Assembly (NCBI GenBank): GCA_012295275.1
Contig: CM022666.1
Coordinates: forward strand, 2,709,616-2,773,615
DNA from: Chrysomallon squamiferum
Lineage: Eukaryota > Mollusca > Gastropoda > Neomphalida > Peltospiridae
Length of the DNA: 64,000 nt
Direction of reading: 5' to 3'
A program made the position numbers and the translations under genes. Below, piece by piece: positions 9,231 through 20,520 of the stretch (positions are counted from its first letter, which is position 1; each line of letters starts with the position of its first letter). The notes under the pieces are model-generated. The model worked only from the letters and a program-made list of their open reading frames with translations. It was not told where the DNA came from and searched no databases.

Positions 9231-11934
9231 TCAAAACTGGTTTGGGTCATTCTTTGTCCAAAGACTGGCCAGTGGTTTTGTCTTTGACTCTTCAATCACT
9301 TGTTTTACAATGTTGTAAATCTGGACATGAACTTCATTCATTGTGTGGTCAGCATCAATAACCTGCAGATATTAAAAACATTCAAATCAAACTGATTGCA
9401 CATTAGGCATAAGAAACATCAACAACAACAGCAACAACAGAAATCTGTCAGATAGAACAAAATGTCAAAACAAAAGGCTAAAGACTGAATTGAAGACATG
9501 ATAATTTGGATATTTGTCGAAAGAATGTTTTGTTTTCAAAAACTTTAGCTATAGATAGAAATCTACTGAAATTATGATGAAAAGTATATAATTGTCTCTT
9601 TAGTTTATTTAGCATTTCATGTTGAGATACTGAAAAACAAATTTTAGCACCATTTAAAAATAAAATTAAAATTAAAAATAAAGTCAAATAAAGTTATTTC
9701 ACACCAATTTGGTTTATATAATCAGTATGTCACCTATTTATATTGAACACTATTTATATTTTAAGAATAAAAACCATAAAATAAATTTAATTTTCAACTG
9801 CTGCAGATATTTCTCTGAAAAAACAAACTTTATGAACATTACTTCTCTTGGTTGTCTCCCTTGTTGCTTTTAATCATCACTAACGTATTCTCTCTCTTAC
9901 CTTTAGCTACATAAACTCATACCTCAAACATAGGTAATAATAACAATATATTTACATCTTATCTTTATTAGCTATATACACTCATACCTTTCTTGTTGTT
10001 TTTTTATTTTTTAAACTTCACAAAAAAACTATTTATTATTAAATCCTGTATTTTGTTAGGCTTACCTCCCAGGTGTTGTCTTTCAGATGATCGTAGTTCT
10101 TTGCCACGTGCTCCTGGAACGCTGTGATTTCGTATCTCTCTGTGCCAAAGCTTCCTCGTTTTGCTGCCACCTCTGAACTCAGAGTCAGATACAAAACTTT
10201 ATCTGGTTTTGGCAAACCGACGTCAGGCTGTCGACACCAGTCTATTGACAAACCCTTTATTAAAAATGAAGAAAGGAAAGATTTCAATAATATCATCTAC
10301 CACTTTAAAAAAATTTTTTAAAAATTACAATTCCTGAATAAAGAAGTTAAGAAATTTTATAAGATGTCAAATTACATTTTTAATTATAGTAGTTTTTTTG
10401 GTGTTATATGTTTGTTTCAGGACTATAAAAATACTTACTGATGTTTTTGTGGTCTTGTGTGTTTGTTAAAAAAAACTCTAAGGATACTCAGAAGTGACAT
10501 TTTAAGAACTATTCAGATGCTTGGAAATGAACAATATGGCTAAATGACTACTTAGATTTTATTCAAAACAATAACTGTTAACTTATCAGTAAAAACATGA
10601 AGTTGATGTTTAATTACAGACTTGTATTCAGGACCATTAAGCCACATATAGGTCATCTTTTTCTTTAGTCACCTGTTTTGCTGCTGAAAAGGCAACACCC
10701 GAGAAAGCATATCTATCAACAATCAATGTTGTTCCCTCCTGTAACAGTTTTTTCATCTTTGGCCTTGAAAAAAAAAATAATAATAATAAAGAAAAATACA
10801 TTAATAAGAAAAATTACTCTACCTAAAAAACAAAAAGAAAAATGGTATGAAGGTAAATGAATATAACATTGAAATAATTTTTCTGTTATTTCATTCTATT
10901 TATGACAACTGATAATCCAAGAATTAAAAAAAAGGAAGACAATATTAATATATGTTTCTGCAGTTATCTTAAAATACTGCTATACTGTAACAGAGGTTTA
11001 GGATAACTTACATGAAACAACTGGAACTGGATTTTGAAAAGTGATATATAGCCTGAGAATATGATCTCAGTCTAAATATGGAATCACTTTACTTTTCAAT
11101 ACCAATTTATATAAAAAATTAGAAGATATTTTTAGAAAAGTTTTTTTAAATTTTGTGCATAAAATAAGATTTGTGCATGCTATTTCAACTACTTGAAAAA
11201 AGTTTAGGATTTTGGAGCTTTTAAGATTTCATAAATTTATTAATTATAAATGATGATATTGACTTATTTTAATTTTTTAATTTTTTTAAATGAAGAAAAT
11301 ATTATTTTTGTTCTTTTCAAGACTTACACACATTCCCATCGGTTGGCTGAGAAAAGAAGATGAATAGAATGATCCTCTACTTCAGCCTTTTTTCTAAGGT
11401 AACTGTCTATCATTTGTCCAATACTAGTAGTCCTGTCTGAAAACAGTATTGTTATATAATACTATGTTCTTATTATATATTTTGTTTTATTTTTTTGGGT
11501 GGGGGACAGAAAGAATTGAATTTTGTAGAATTTTGTTTTTGTAATTGTATTAAAATTCGATATTTGTTAGCCCATACAAATGTTTGATGATATCAAGTAT
11601 TTATCAGTTAAAACTGAGTGTAAAGGTTTCAACTTTAGAAGATATGTGCCATATGTTTTAGAAATAATATTTTAAAAATCAACCATTACCGTTTATTCAA
11701 ATGTCTTTCACTCTTAGTATAATAATAATTAAACAAAATACTTGAGTCTTCAGCAGAAACTGAAACTTATTAGAAATAAAAGTCTCAGAGTAGTCATAAA
11801 GTACCTGGAAACTTAATTAATTCGCATGAGATTCCTTCACCCCGAAGTCTGTTTACAAGTTTGTTGCATTGTGTTGTTTTACCACTTCTGTCACAGCCTT
11901 CGAATACTATTAAAGATCCTCTCGTTCCTGCCAT
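9231..11934 (-). CDS. DTYMK: Thymidylate kinase (dTMP kinase)
   Basis: Five coding exons on the minus strand: 11934-11805, 11436-11328, 10763-10673, 10254-10066 and 9362-9231. All have GT-AG introns and matching phases and give 216 aa, against about 212 in the human enzyme. It phosphorylates dTMP to dTDP with ATP, an essential step to dTTP for DNA synthesis. Visible motifs: P-loop GCDRSGKT (13-20); the FPDRT substrate-site region (42-46); VDRYAFSG (95-102), with the DR pair of the family; and the lid region [11 protein letters not shown] (142-152). The C-terminus ends in [10 protein letters not shown], slightly longer than the human LWK end. The reading frame stays open upstream of the chosen ATG, to another ATG at 12018. 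The chosen start matches the family N-terminus. An E2F-like site sits immediately upstream. Confidence 0.97.
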
Positions 11935-11942
11935 TGTATTTT

Positions 11943-11952
11943 TTTGGCGGGA
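11943..11952 (+). promoter_or_regulatory. E2F-like site at the DTYMK start
   Basis: TTTGGCGGGA matches the E2F/DP consensus and ends nine bases from the DTYMK start codon. E2F control suits an S-phase nucleotide-synthesis gene. If it works as a promoter element, transcription starts very close to it. Confidence 0.5.
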
Positions 11953-12643
11953 GGAAAACCGAGTCGTGTAATTCCGTATAATTACTACGAAACCTAAATC
12001 GGAAAAGGTTCGGAACATTTTTTGACTCTTTGATTTAACATGGTAACAGTATGTTCTGTCACTGAAGAAACATAACTGCAAACTGTTCTTTTATACATAC
12101 AATTACAGTTTCGATGTAATGCTGTTGGTAATGTTTCTGAATACAACTGCTGTAAATGAAATACACTGCGAGTTTGACTGTTTATTTTATAAACATCTTG
12201 GATTTGGAAAATAGACTGGTATTTGATTTCGGAAAGTATAACTCTATCGCACTCATTACCTAAATCCAGCATTCGGTTGTGTTTCAATAGACTGCCATGA
12301 ACTATCGGCTTTTACTTCCTGAGATGGCAAAACAGAACATGGGTGACTGGATTCACCTCATCACCGTGGTTACAAATAAACAAGACTAAATAAACGGTGA
12401 TGGCGTAGAAATTCCTTGCAACTAAAAGAAGTTTAGTGAGCGGCGATCTGTTTTAATAGTTTTATATCTAAAATATATAAAGGTAATATAAAACTGTATG
12501 AAGTCAAGATGACTTGACCTACAATGGATACACCATTATTGCCTTAACATAAAGAGATTTACAAAATAAATAAATAAATAAAACAAATAAAAATAAAATA
12601 AAATAAAAATAAAACCAAAATAAAATAAAACAAAAACAAAACA

Positions 12644-12644
<1 letters not shown>

Positions 12645-12686
<42 letters not shown>

Positions 12687-12700
12687 AATAATAATAATAA
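12645..12700. repeat. (CAA)n/(TAA)n microsatellite
   Basis: CAA array passing into ATA repeats. The preceding 90 bases are degenerate AAAT and AAAC repeats. The Cys/Tyr-rich antisense frame is an artefact. Confidence 0.95.
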
Positions 12701-13202
12701 TATATTGTACTAATTAAGGTGAAGAAAAAAAAAAACATTACACTTACTATATACCTATGGTCTGTAAAACATGTAATCCTGGTATTCAATTTTTTGGTTT
12801 AAAAATCATTGACTACAAATTTTTAAAATGAGTTTCAGTATAAACTTTAAAATAAGTAAGTCCCTAAGAATAAATAAATAAGTAATATTAAGATAATTAA
12901 AATTTAATTTCTTATTTTTGAATGACATATCAGATAGATGTATAGGATTTACTTTTTTTCATTTATTTTTTTTCAAAATTAACATTTATTAATATTAAAT
13001 TATTGACCATTGAATTATATGGCACCACTTTTATTCAAAGGATTTTTGATGTACCAGTATAAATGATCATTCTTTCTTTATTTTAATAATTTTATTTTCA
13101 CAGTGGTGAATAACCAGTTAGCATTTGTAGTAGCATAAAGAAAAATGTCATTTGTGGTATTATAAAGTGGTTGAAGTTGTCAGGAATGAATATGAGAAAA
13201 TA

Positions 13203-13342
13203 GATACATACATACATACATACATATATATATATATACATATATACATACATACATGCATGCATACATATACATATATACATACATATATACATACATA
13301 TATACATACATACATACACACACATATATATATATATACTAT
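13203..13342. repeat. (CATA)n/(TA)n microsatellite
   Basis: About 140 bases of CATA, TATA and CACA repeats, open in several frames only because of their composition. Confidence 0.95.
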
Positions 13343-14701
13343 AAATTTAAAAAAAATAGATACAATATGCTTTACACATTTTTTTATTAACTGCAATTGT
13401 TATACAGTAACAGTTATGACAAGATGAATAAAGCCAAACAAAAATAATTTCACAAAATGAATGTCAAAATTATTTTTGTAATAATGTTTTAAATATTTAA
13501 ATGCTTTAGCCGTTGACAATAGTTTCAAGAAAAAGTTATCACAAAATATCACAGATATTTATACACAGGCACTAAGATTACAGATATACAGGAATTATTG
13601 AGTATACCATATTTACTACATTATTTACATTTAAAATAGCTTTTTTGTTCAGCCCTGAAACAGGATATATAGCATGAAGAATTATAATCATAGCAATTAA
13701 ATTTTTGCCTCATAGAAACCATGATGGTGATGATGATGTTAAAAAATAATGTAAACATTTCCACCTTAATTAACCTTTTTTTAATGCAACTATAAAACCA
13801 ATTTTAATTTACTGTTTTAATAAATTTAAATTTTGTTATGATATAATTAATTAAACAACTTTAACAAAAAATAATTAGTTCTTTTCAATTTTTGATACTA
13901 GACTTGTGGAGAATAATAATGAAAAAAATAATTAATATACATATGTATTCAACAATTTTATACAATTAAATGGGAACATGTCTAAATATCCAGATTTTTA
14001 CTATCGCATGCAGATACCTATTGTGTATAAATGCACTCCAGATAGATAATGAAAGTGTTTTAGGACAGAAATTATCAAAATCAACAACATATAACATGAT
14101 ATAAAATATGCAGCATATAATAAAATTCTGCATATCTTATAAAGTACATTTTATCTGTTTATGAATAAATATTGATTTTATTAAAAAATAAAATGATAAA
14201 TAACTATCATGAGTTGAAATACATAATATCAATAATGACAATTGTAAAGAAACAAATTATGATACACACACAACCATTATCATAACAAATACATCAGTCC
14301 CACTAATACACACACTAACAATTAGTAACTAAAGAATAATTAATTCTCAACAAAATTTGGCAAGCTGATTAGAATAAACAAACTTTTAAATGTTGTTATG
14401 GAGTAAATTAAAATTATTTCACACCTGGACAACAATTTTCTTTTCATTTCTTGGAAGAATTTTTAATTTTTTTAATTTATTGTTCATTTCAAGATTCATA
14501 TATAATTTATTTTGAATCTTTATTTTACTAGTTTTGAAACAAAAGACAAAAATTCAAATTTTATTGTTCACTGGAAGATCTAACATATAATTTAATTCTG
14601 TTTTAATTCTTTTTCCACCAACAATAATGAAATAATTAAGATGATAATGATAATTAAATTCAAAAAAAAAAAAAAAAAAAAAAAAATCAATTCAGTTTGA
14701 G

Positions 14702-14707
14702 TTTATT
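14702..14707 (-). terminator. Poly(A) signal of the CXorf58-like gene
   Basis: AATAAA on the minus strand, about 30 bases after the stop codon at 14736-14734. It implies a very short 3' UTR. Confidence 0.5.
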
Positions 14708-14733
14708 GTTTGCAATGTATGCCACCATGGATA

Positions 14734-17700
14734 TCAAGATGTTGACATGACTGGGCGAGGTGTGGCAACGATGTCGTCATTGAAAGATAACTCTTGAGTC
14801 CATTCGTACAGTTTGCTGGCTTCTTCTTCCAAATATTCCTCAGCATCCTCAAACTCTTCATCGTTTTGTTCATCAGCTGTTAGCTTTTCACTTGTTCCTT
14901 GCCTCTCGTCCTTTGAAATTAAAAAAACCCAATTAGGCATGTAACTATAATGACCTTATTCTCATTACATCTCATTTATGTGATTTATGTAGTGAAATGT
15001 GACTGTAAAAAATATATTCTTTTATAAGAAAGACTTTTATAAAGAGTGTGTATGTACACTTAAACACATATGCACACTTGTTCAAGCATATAAATAAGCA
15101 TTCTAATGACTTAACACACAAGCATTCTAATAATTTACAAAGATGACCAATAAAATAATTTTTGAATTAGAAACATTTTAATTAAATCTCAGTGAAAACG
15201 TAATCATACCTTGTCCAAACCATACATTTTCCTCATTTTTGAAGCTCTCATTCTTGCCTGTTTCGATCTTCTGCTTGACATTTCACTGTTGTTGACGTTG
15301 AAACCAGATTCCTTGTATTTTGCAGGAGTTGGTGTGGGTGCTGGTGCTGTTGGTGTTCTGCAAAAAAAGTTAAATTGTAACACTCTATTAATTAAATTGA
15401 TTAATTTAAAATTAAATACTCTATCCATTAACATTTGCCTGAAATTGTCTCTCTCTATTTTACTTTCTAAGATGACACATACATATAAATGAATCTGTAT
15501 TTATCAAAACAAGAATGAAGTTTATGTTGGAACTCTATAAATGTTGATTTTATTTTCTAAGATAATGTATAAAATAAAATTCATTTATATTTAACAAATT
15601 TACCAAAATTCAAGGCATTAAGGAATAAATGTTTGAGTCGTTATCTTTCTTAGATAAAATAGTATACACATACATTTCATGAACATATTAAAATAAAACT
15701 TCTTTAGGATTTAATATTTCATTTATTATCAGTTTATGCTAAAACAAAATTCCTTTCACATGACAGTTCAGTCAGTTACACTGTATGATACCTAGCACTC
15801 GACATTTTGTTTGTATGCCAAACGTAAGTCTAATTTTAAAACAGAATAAAACGATACTGACAAAACAGTTTAAATAGATACACTTGCCTCATTGTGGAAA
15901 TAGTCTGAATCTGCTGCAGTTTAATTTCCTGAGTGAGAGGTCGACAAACCAGAAGAGGAATTTCCTTTCTCAGTCTAGGAGTCATCACATTGTTGTACGC
16001 ATAATCAATAACATCGTAGAAGATTGTGCGACGTGAGAGATCTATTTAAAAAATATATAAATATAAAAATTTTGCAATTAAGGCCATTGGATGTCTGGAA
16101 TATAGCTATATATGAAACCTGTTGGGCATCATTTAAAGCTAGTCACTTGAGGAACAACATAATGTTCTTCTGGGTAGCACAATGATGACAAATAACAAAA
16201 GTAATTGAAAATATCTTTGAGATTGTTTCTTTCAAGAACTTATCAACTCTTAACATGTTGATATATTTTTTTTATCTCTCCCTTTTTAAATGTTTTGATT
16301 AATATTAGGTATGCAAAGAATACAGTTATAACAAGTGATTTGTTTTTTTTTTATTTCTTTTTTTTAAATTATAATTGTATGATTTCATGAAAAAGAAATT
16401 TTCCTTCTTATATAACTGTCATACTTTATTATTAACAAAGTATGTTTAGGCTAATAATTCCTACCATTACAGATACGTTTGAATGAAAACCTTTTAACCT
16501 GCAGAGAATATTCTGTTGAAATAGTATCATCAAGATACACATCAAAATGAATCAGTAATTTAACTGAATATTTTCTCACCATCCAGTGTTAACTTCCTCC
16601 AGTAGTTTTCTTTTCCACCCAGACATGCAGGTGTCTCGTCCAGATTGGATAAATACTGGAAAATAAATAAATTAATGTTTAGTGCAAGACTGGCAGAAGC
16701 ACGTTTCTAAGAAATAAATGCAATTCATAACAAAAACAATGTGCAAAAACCACAAACAACTGAGGTACAGGTCATTAAACATTTATTGTTCAAATATTGA
16801 AAGGAATAAAAAGAAAGAAAAGTAACAAAAAAAAAATGAATGCATTAAACATTACTAAAATTTAGCTGTTATTTAACATAAAATATTAAAGCCTAGAACA
16901 AGAAATAATAAGTAAAGTAGTTATAATAAAAGTAAATGAAATTATGAAAATTGTAACTTGAACTTTTACTTTTTTATGAATAATAAGATAATAACCACAT
17001 CCAGTTTTTGTGAATTTTGTTTCCCTCCATCCAATAAGACATCCATTTATGTGCTCCAACTTTACCACAGAACTAATCTCAGTTCTTTTACAATGTGCCA
17101 AAAATAGTATCTCCTTCAGTATCTATTGTTTAAAAAAGCTCACCAAACAAATTGAGAAGAATAGTTTTCAGTTCTCTCTGAAAGACACTTACTTGCATGT
17201 AATCTTTGAGAGTAGTGACATCAACTTCGTCAGCAATATGGTGCTGTTTTTGCAGAAGGGCATCTTGTAGAATCTGGTCATAGAAAAGGCGATTTCCCAT
17301 CCATCTCAGTGAATCTTCTGCAGCCTGTGGGAATACATTTTTTTAGTACAAACATTTACTTGATAAATTTAGAGGGAACTTTAAAAAAACCAGACTTATT
17401 TATTCTTAAAAAAATATATATTTTTCTTTTATTTGCTATTATTTTATAATGTATAATAGAAATTAATGTTAATATTTTAAAGATTATGTTGATTTTTCAC
17501 CAAGAATATTAGAAATGATCAACAGTGGAACATTAATGATTATTATGTTAATAATTAACTTTTCGTTATCAAATTTTTAAAAGATTCAAAAAAAAAAATT
17601 TTGTTTTTATATCTCACTTACATCAGAAGCAGGTTTAATCATTTTTCTGCCACTCAGATATTTAAGTCCCTTGCCATCAGAATTGTTGTAAATCTTGAAG

Positions 17701-18640
17701 AAAATCAGGGGAGGAAACTCTGAACCTCCAAATCTGAAATAATAATTAACAATTTTTTTTCAAAGAAAACAAAACTCATATTTCACTTGGGATTGGTGTA
17801 ATTTAAAAATTTTAAAAATAAAAAAATAAAAATAAAATGTTTCTGAAAGACATGAAAATAACTTACTGTGAATAATGAATATCTAAATATTAATGAAAAA
17901 ATAAAGAGTATATATCACTTTGATTTTTTGAACTAATCATAAATTGTTCAGATATCAATACCAACCTGAATCTGACTTTTATTGACAAGCATTTGTCATC
18001 CAAAAACTTGGCTTCTCTAGGGCATACCTTTTTGAGTATATCAAGTGAGATGGAATTTTCCTGAAAGAAAAAAAAAAATTAAAATTGATCTACATATTAT
18101 GAAAATAAGTAAATAAATATACCAATAATTTTTAATATAACTGATTAAGTTTTAATTTGTTTTGGTTAATCAGCTATCTACTCAATTTTTTGGTTTTTAA
18201 ATCTCTGCATTATAATCTCTATCACTGTTATCTCCCTTTATAGTAAATAATAAGAATCACCTCCCTTCCAGATCAATGACACATTATTATTCATTGCATT
18301 CAATAATATTTACAACTCTGTGATTATTTAACACATTAATTTAACATTAAAGTAATAATATTATTTACTTCTGTATAAAAAGTTTGATTTGGCAAAACCA
18401 AGCCACAAGAACTTTAATAACACTTCAAATTCTAAAAATATTTCTGTCCGTGTTATCTCCCTTCCCAATGAATGAGAAAGAGTTATCTCCCATCCCCATT
18501 AATAAAATAATTTGTTAAATGTTAATTAGAGATGTACTTACTGCTGCACACACTGAGTGTTTGAGAAGACAAAACATTCGTCTGTCTCGATAAGAAATCC
18601 ATGTTCTCTCAATGATAGATGCTGCCACTTGTTGCATTAA

Positions 18641-18671
<31 letters not shown>

Positions 18672-19223
18672 GGTAATAACTTCTGAAGTCTTTAAGTAAT
18701 TAATCTGCAAAAAAATTCTTCAGTAACAAATGCTAAATACTTATAGGTCGACCAAAGCAATAAAAATAATAAATCTGAACATTATTTGTTTTTCTACTGT
18801 CAGTGTTTTTACATTTTTATCATGTGAAACAAGTGATTAAAACGGGTCCCATAATAAGGAATGGAATGTAATTTTCCATCTAAATAAAGAGTTAAAACAG
18901 AATTCAGATAAAGAGATGGACATGACAAATAAATTTCATCATAAAGAACAGAAAAAATGTATTGGCCATAAATAAAATAAAAAAACTGTTAATGATGATG
19001 ATAATAATAATAATAATAACAACAATAACAATAACAACATTAAGAAGATAAATAAATAAATAATATCAAATTTTAAAAATATTTAATATTTGATGCAACT
19101 TGAAGGACTCATCCTGCTGTATTTGCCTATGACTGCTTAATATTTAATTTAATTACTGCCCTGATTAATGACTAAATGCATTTAAAAAATAATAATAAAC
19201 ACAATAACAACAACAATAATGAT

Positions 19224-19277
<54 letters not shown>

Positions 19278-19695
19278 AATAATAATCACCTTCATTAATT
19301 TAAAAAAACAGAAAAATCATCAGCATTATAATAATTTTATATATCACTCACTCTCTCTGATTTCGTGCTCCTTGTCGCAGACTTCTTGTTGGAGACGGTG
19401 ACAACGTCTTTTGACTTTGCCTGCTGGCTGGGGTAGGTTGAGGTTGTCTCATCATTGCCTGGCCCTCAAGGTTTCCAGAAAATCGGTCTGGGGTCATGTG
19501 ACCTAAATTCTGAATGTAATTATCAGACAGCCTGTCCGGAGAGACACCTTCACGCCGATCGCTGCTAGCACTCGGCAATTTGACATTAATAGACTGTCGA
19601 CTGGTATGACCCACGCCATTTTGTTCATTTCGACTAGTTTCCTCTCTTGTTTCACGATGGCCCGACCCACTCTTTCTTGAATCTGAACGATCCAT
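14734..19695 (-). CDS. CXorf58-like protein (putative ciliary/sperm protein)
   Basis: Nine coding exons on the minus strand: 19695-19352, 18641-18542, 18060-17966, 17733-17622, 17324-17193, 16655-16580, 16041-15888, 15357-15210 and 14910-14734. Every junction agrees in phase, giving 445 aa. Residues 1-114 are Ser/Arg/Gln-rich and disordered. Residues about 118-140 form an IQ-like helix (SIIERTWISYRDRRMF). The conserved core (about 145-345) has VRFRFGGSEFPPLIFFKIY, LKYLSGRKMIKP, LDETPACLGGKENYWRKL and PRLRKEIPLLVCRPLTQEI, which match my memory of the vertebrate CXorf58 family. A basic RRSKQARMRASKMRKMYGL motif is followed by an acidic C-terminal tail. The CXorf58 family is poorly characterised; a testis or flagellar link is inference. 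The start is the first in-frame ATG after a 5' UTR acceptor. Intron 7 uses a GC donor. Confidence 0.85.
15358..15887 (-). other. GC-AG intron in the CXorf58-like gene
   Basis: The donor reads ATGAG|GCAAGTG, matching the strong AG|GCAAGT consensus of GC-AG introns. The acceptor is TTTGCAG. No GT donor nearby keeps the frame; the GC donor restores an Arg codon across the junction. Confidence 0.8.
19224..19284. repeat. (ACA)n microsatellite in intron 1 of the CXorf58-like gene
   Basis: About 60 bases of ACA repeats passing into ATA. The Thr-rich reading frame is an artefact. Confidence 0.95.
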
Positions 19696-20190
19696 CACTT
19701 ACAATTAGACTGTATGGATACCTGGAGTAAAGCAAATAAAAACATACATATCACGAAATAAATAAATAAATAAATAATACTGTAACAACAACAATGAAAA
19801 TTGCTTGTGAAACCAGTTTATGATCTGCATTAAACTAACTGATATACGTTTTATTTGATTCGCTACTTAATTACTTGCTATGTTGTTGTTGTTGGTTTTA
19901 CACAAGAGCTCGGGGTGCGTATTTCACACTATCAATGTATCATACGATTCATAGTAATTAATGTAATTCACTGAAAATTAATTCTGACAGCCACTCAACA
20001 GTCGGTACGTTGATGCCAAATAAATCTCATTATTTTTCACAATATTTAACTGCTTATTATATAATGTACACTGTTCGTTACCTGTTGCAGTTGATTTATC
20101 AGTTGAATAGCAGACACAATTGTCGGAGACAAAATTACGTACCATGTGTAAAATGGTCTCCATCGTAAACAAACAGTTACTTCCGGATAT
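19352..20190 (-). other. 5' UTR exons and intron of the CXorf58-like gene
   Basis: The first coding exon has an acceptor, TTTACTCCAG, with the exon starting at 19721, so it carries 26 bases of 5' UTR. A donor CATG|GTACGT (last exon base 20143) marks a likely non-coding first exon reaching to about 20165-20190. The UTR intron is 19722-20142. Joining these gives a 15-codon upstream reading frame starting at 20163. Confidence 0.5.
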
Positions 20191-20520
20191 CCTGGATAAT
20201 AGTCTGTAATTACATATCTTATATATATTTTATTAGAAATTAAATAGCTACATATTTCGTTCACCTCCTCTAGAGGCTCGCATTTTATATTTATTTATAA
20301 ACCATAAATGAGGATTAGTTACATAAATGACTTTCTGTTTAAGAAGTTACAATTATTGTTTCAAAAGCTATTCTGCACCGATATATAGAAAATATACTAT
20401 AATTTGTACATCCGGTACATGCGCAAATGAAACATACCTTAATGTATCGCGACGATATCTTCTGCAAGTTGACTGTTTACAAAAGTAAAGACAATATTAT
20501 TTTGTTTTCAGCATAAAAAG
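20143..20520. promoter_or_regulatory. Bidirectional promoter region, CXorf58-like (minus) and IFT80 (plus)
   Basis: The two start codons, 19695 (minus) and 20521 (plus), lie 826 bases apart, with probable 5' UTR exons between. The interval has a perfect ETS motif on the minus strand (CCGGAAGT, 20186-20179), an NRF1-like half site (ATGCGCA near 20419), and a TCGCGA palindrome near 20446. A CAG acceptor at 20509-20511 suggests that IFT80 has a spliced 5' UTR. I looked for an RFX X-box and found no convincing one. Confidence 0.5.

Larger units (their letters stand above)
12019..14701. other. Intergenic region between DTYMK and the CXorf58-like gene
   Basis: A promoter-like, less AT-rich patch lies at about 12295-12440, with an ETS-like ACTTCCTG near 12314. 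The rest holds an AAAT-rich tract and a CAA microsatellite (12555-12700), a CATA/TA array (13203-13342), and a poly(A) run at about 14661-14686. No supported exon. Confidence 0.6.

Noticed and set aside
12559-12789. Tyr/Cys-rich minus-strand frame
   Set aside because: Microsatellite translation, as at 13098-13427, 19219-19401, 29446-29733, 40153-40335 and 61204-61500.
20150-20175. X-box-like RFX site near the CXorf58-like 5' exon
   Set aside because: GTTTACGATGGAGACC fits the X-box consensus poorly in its left half.
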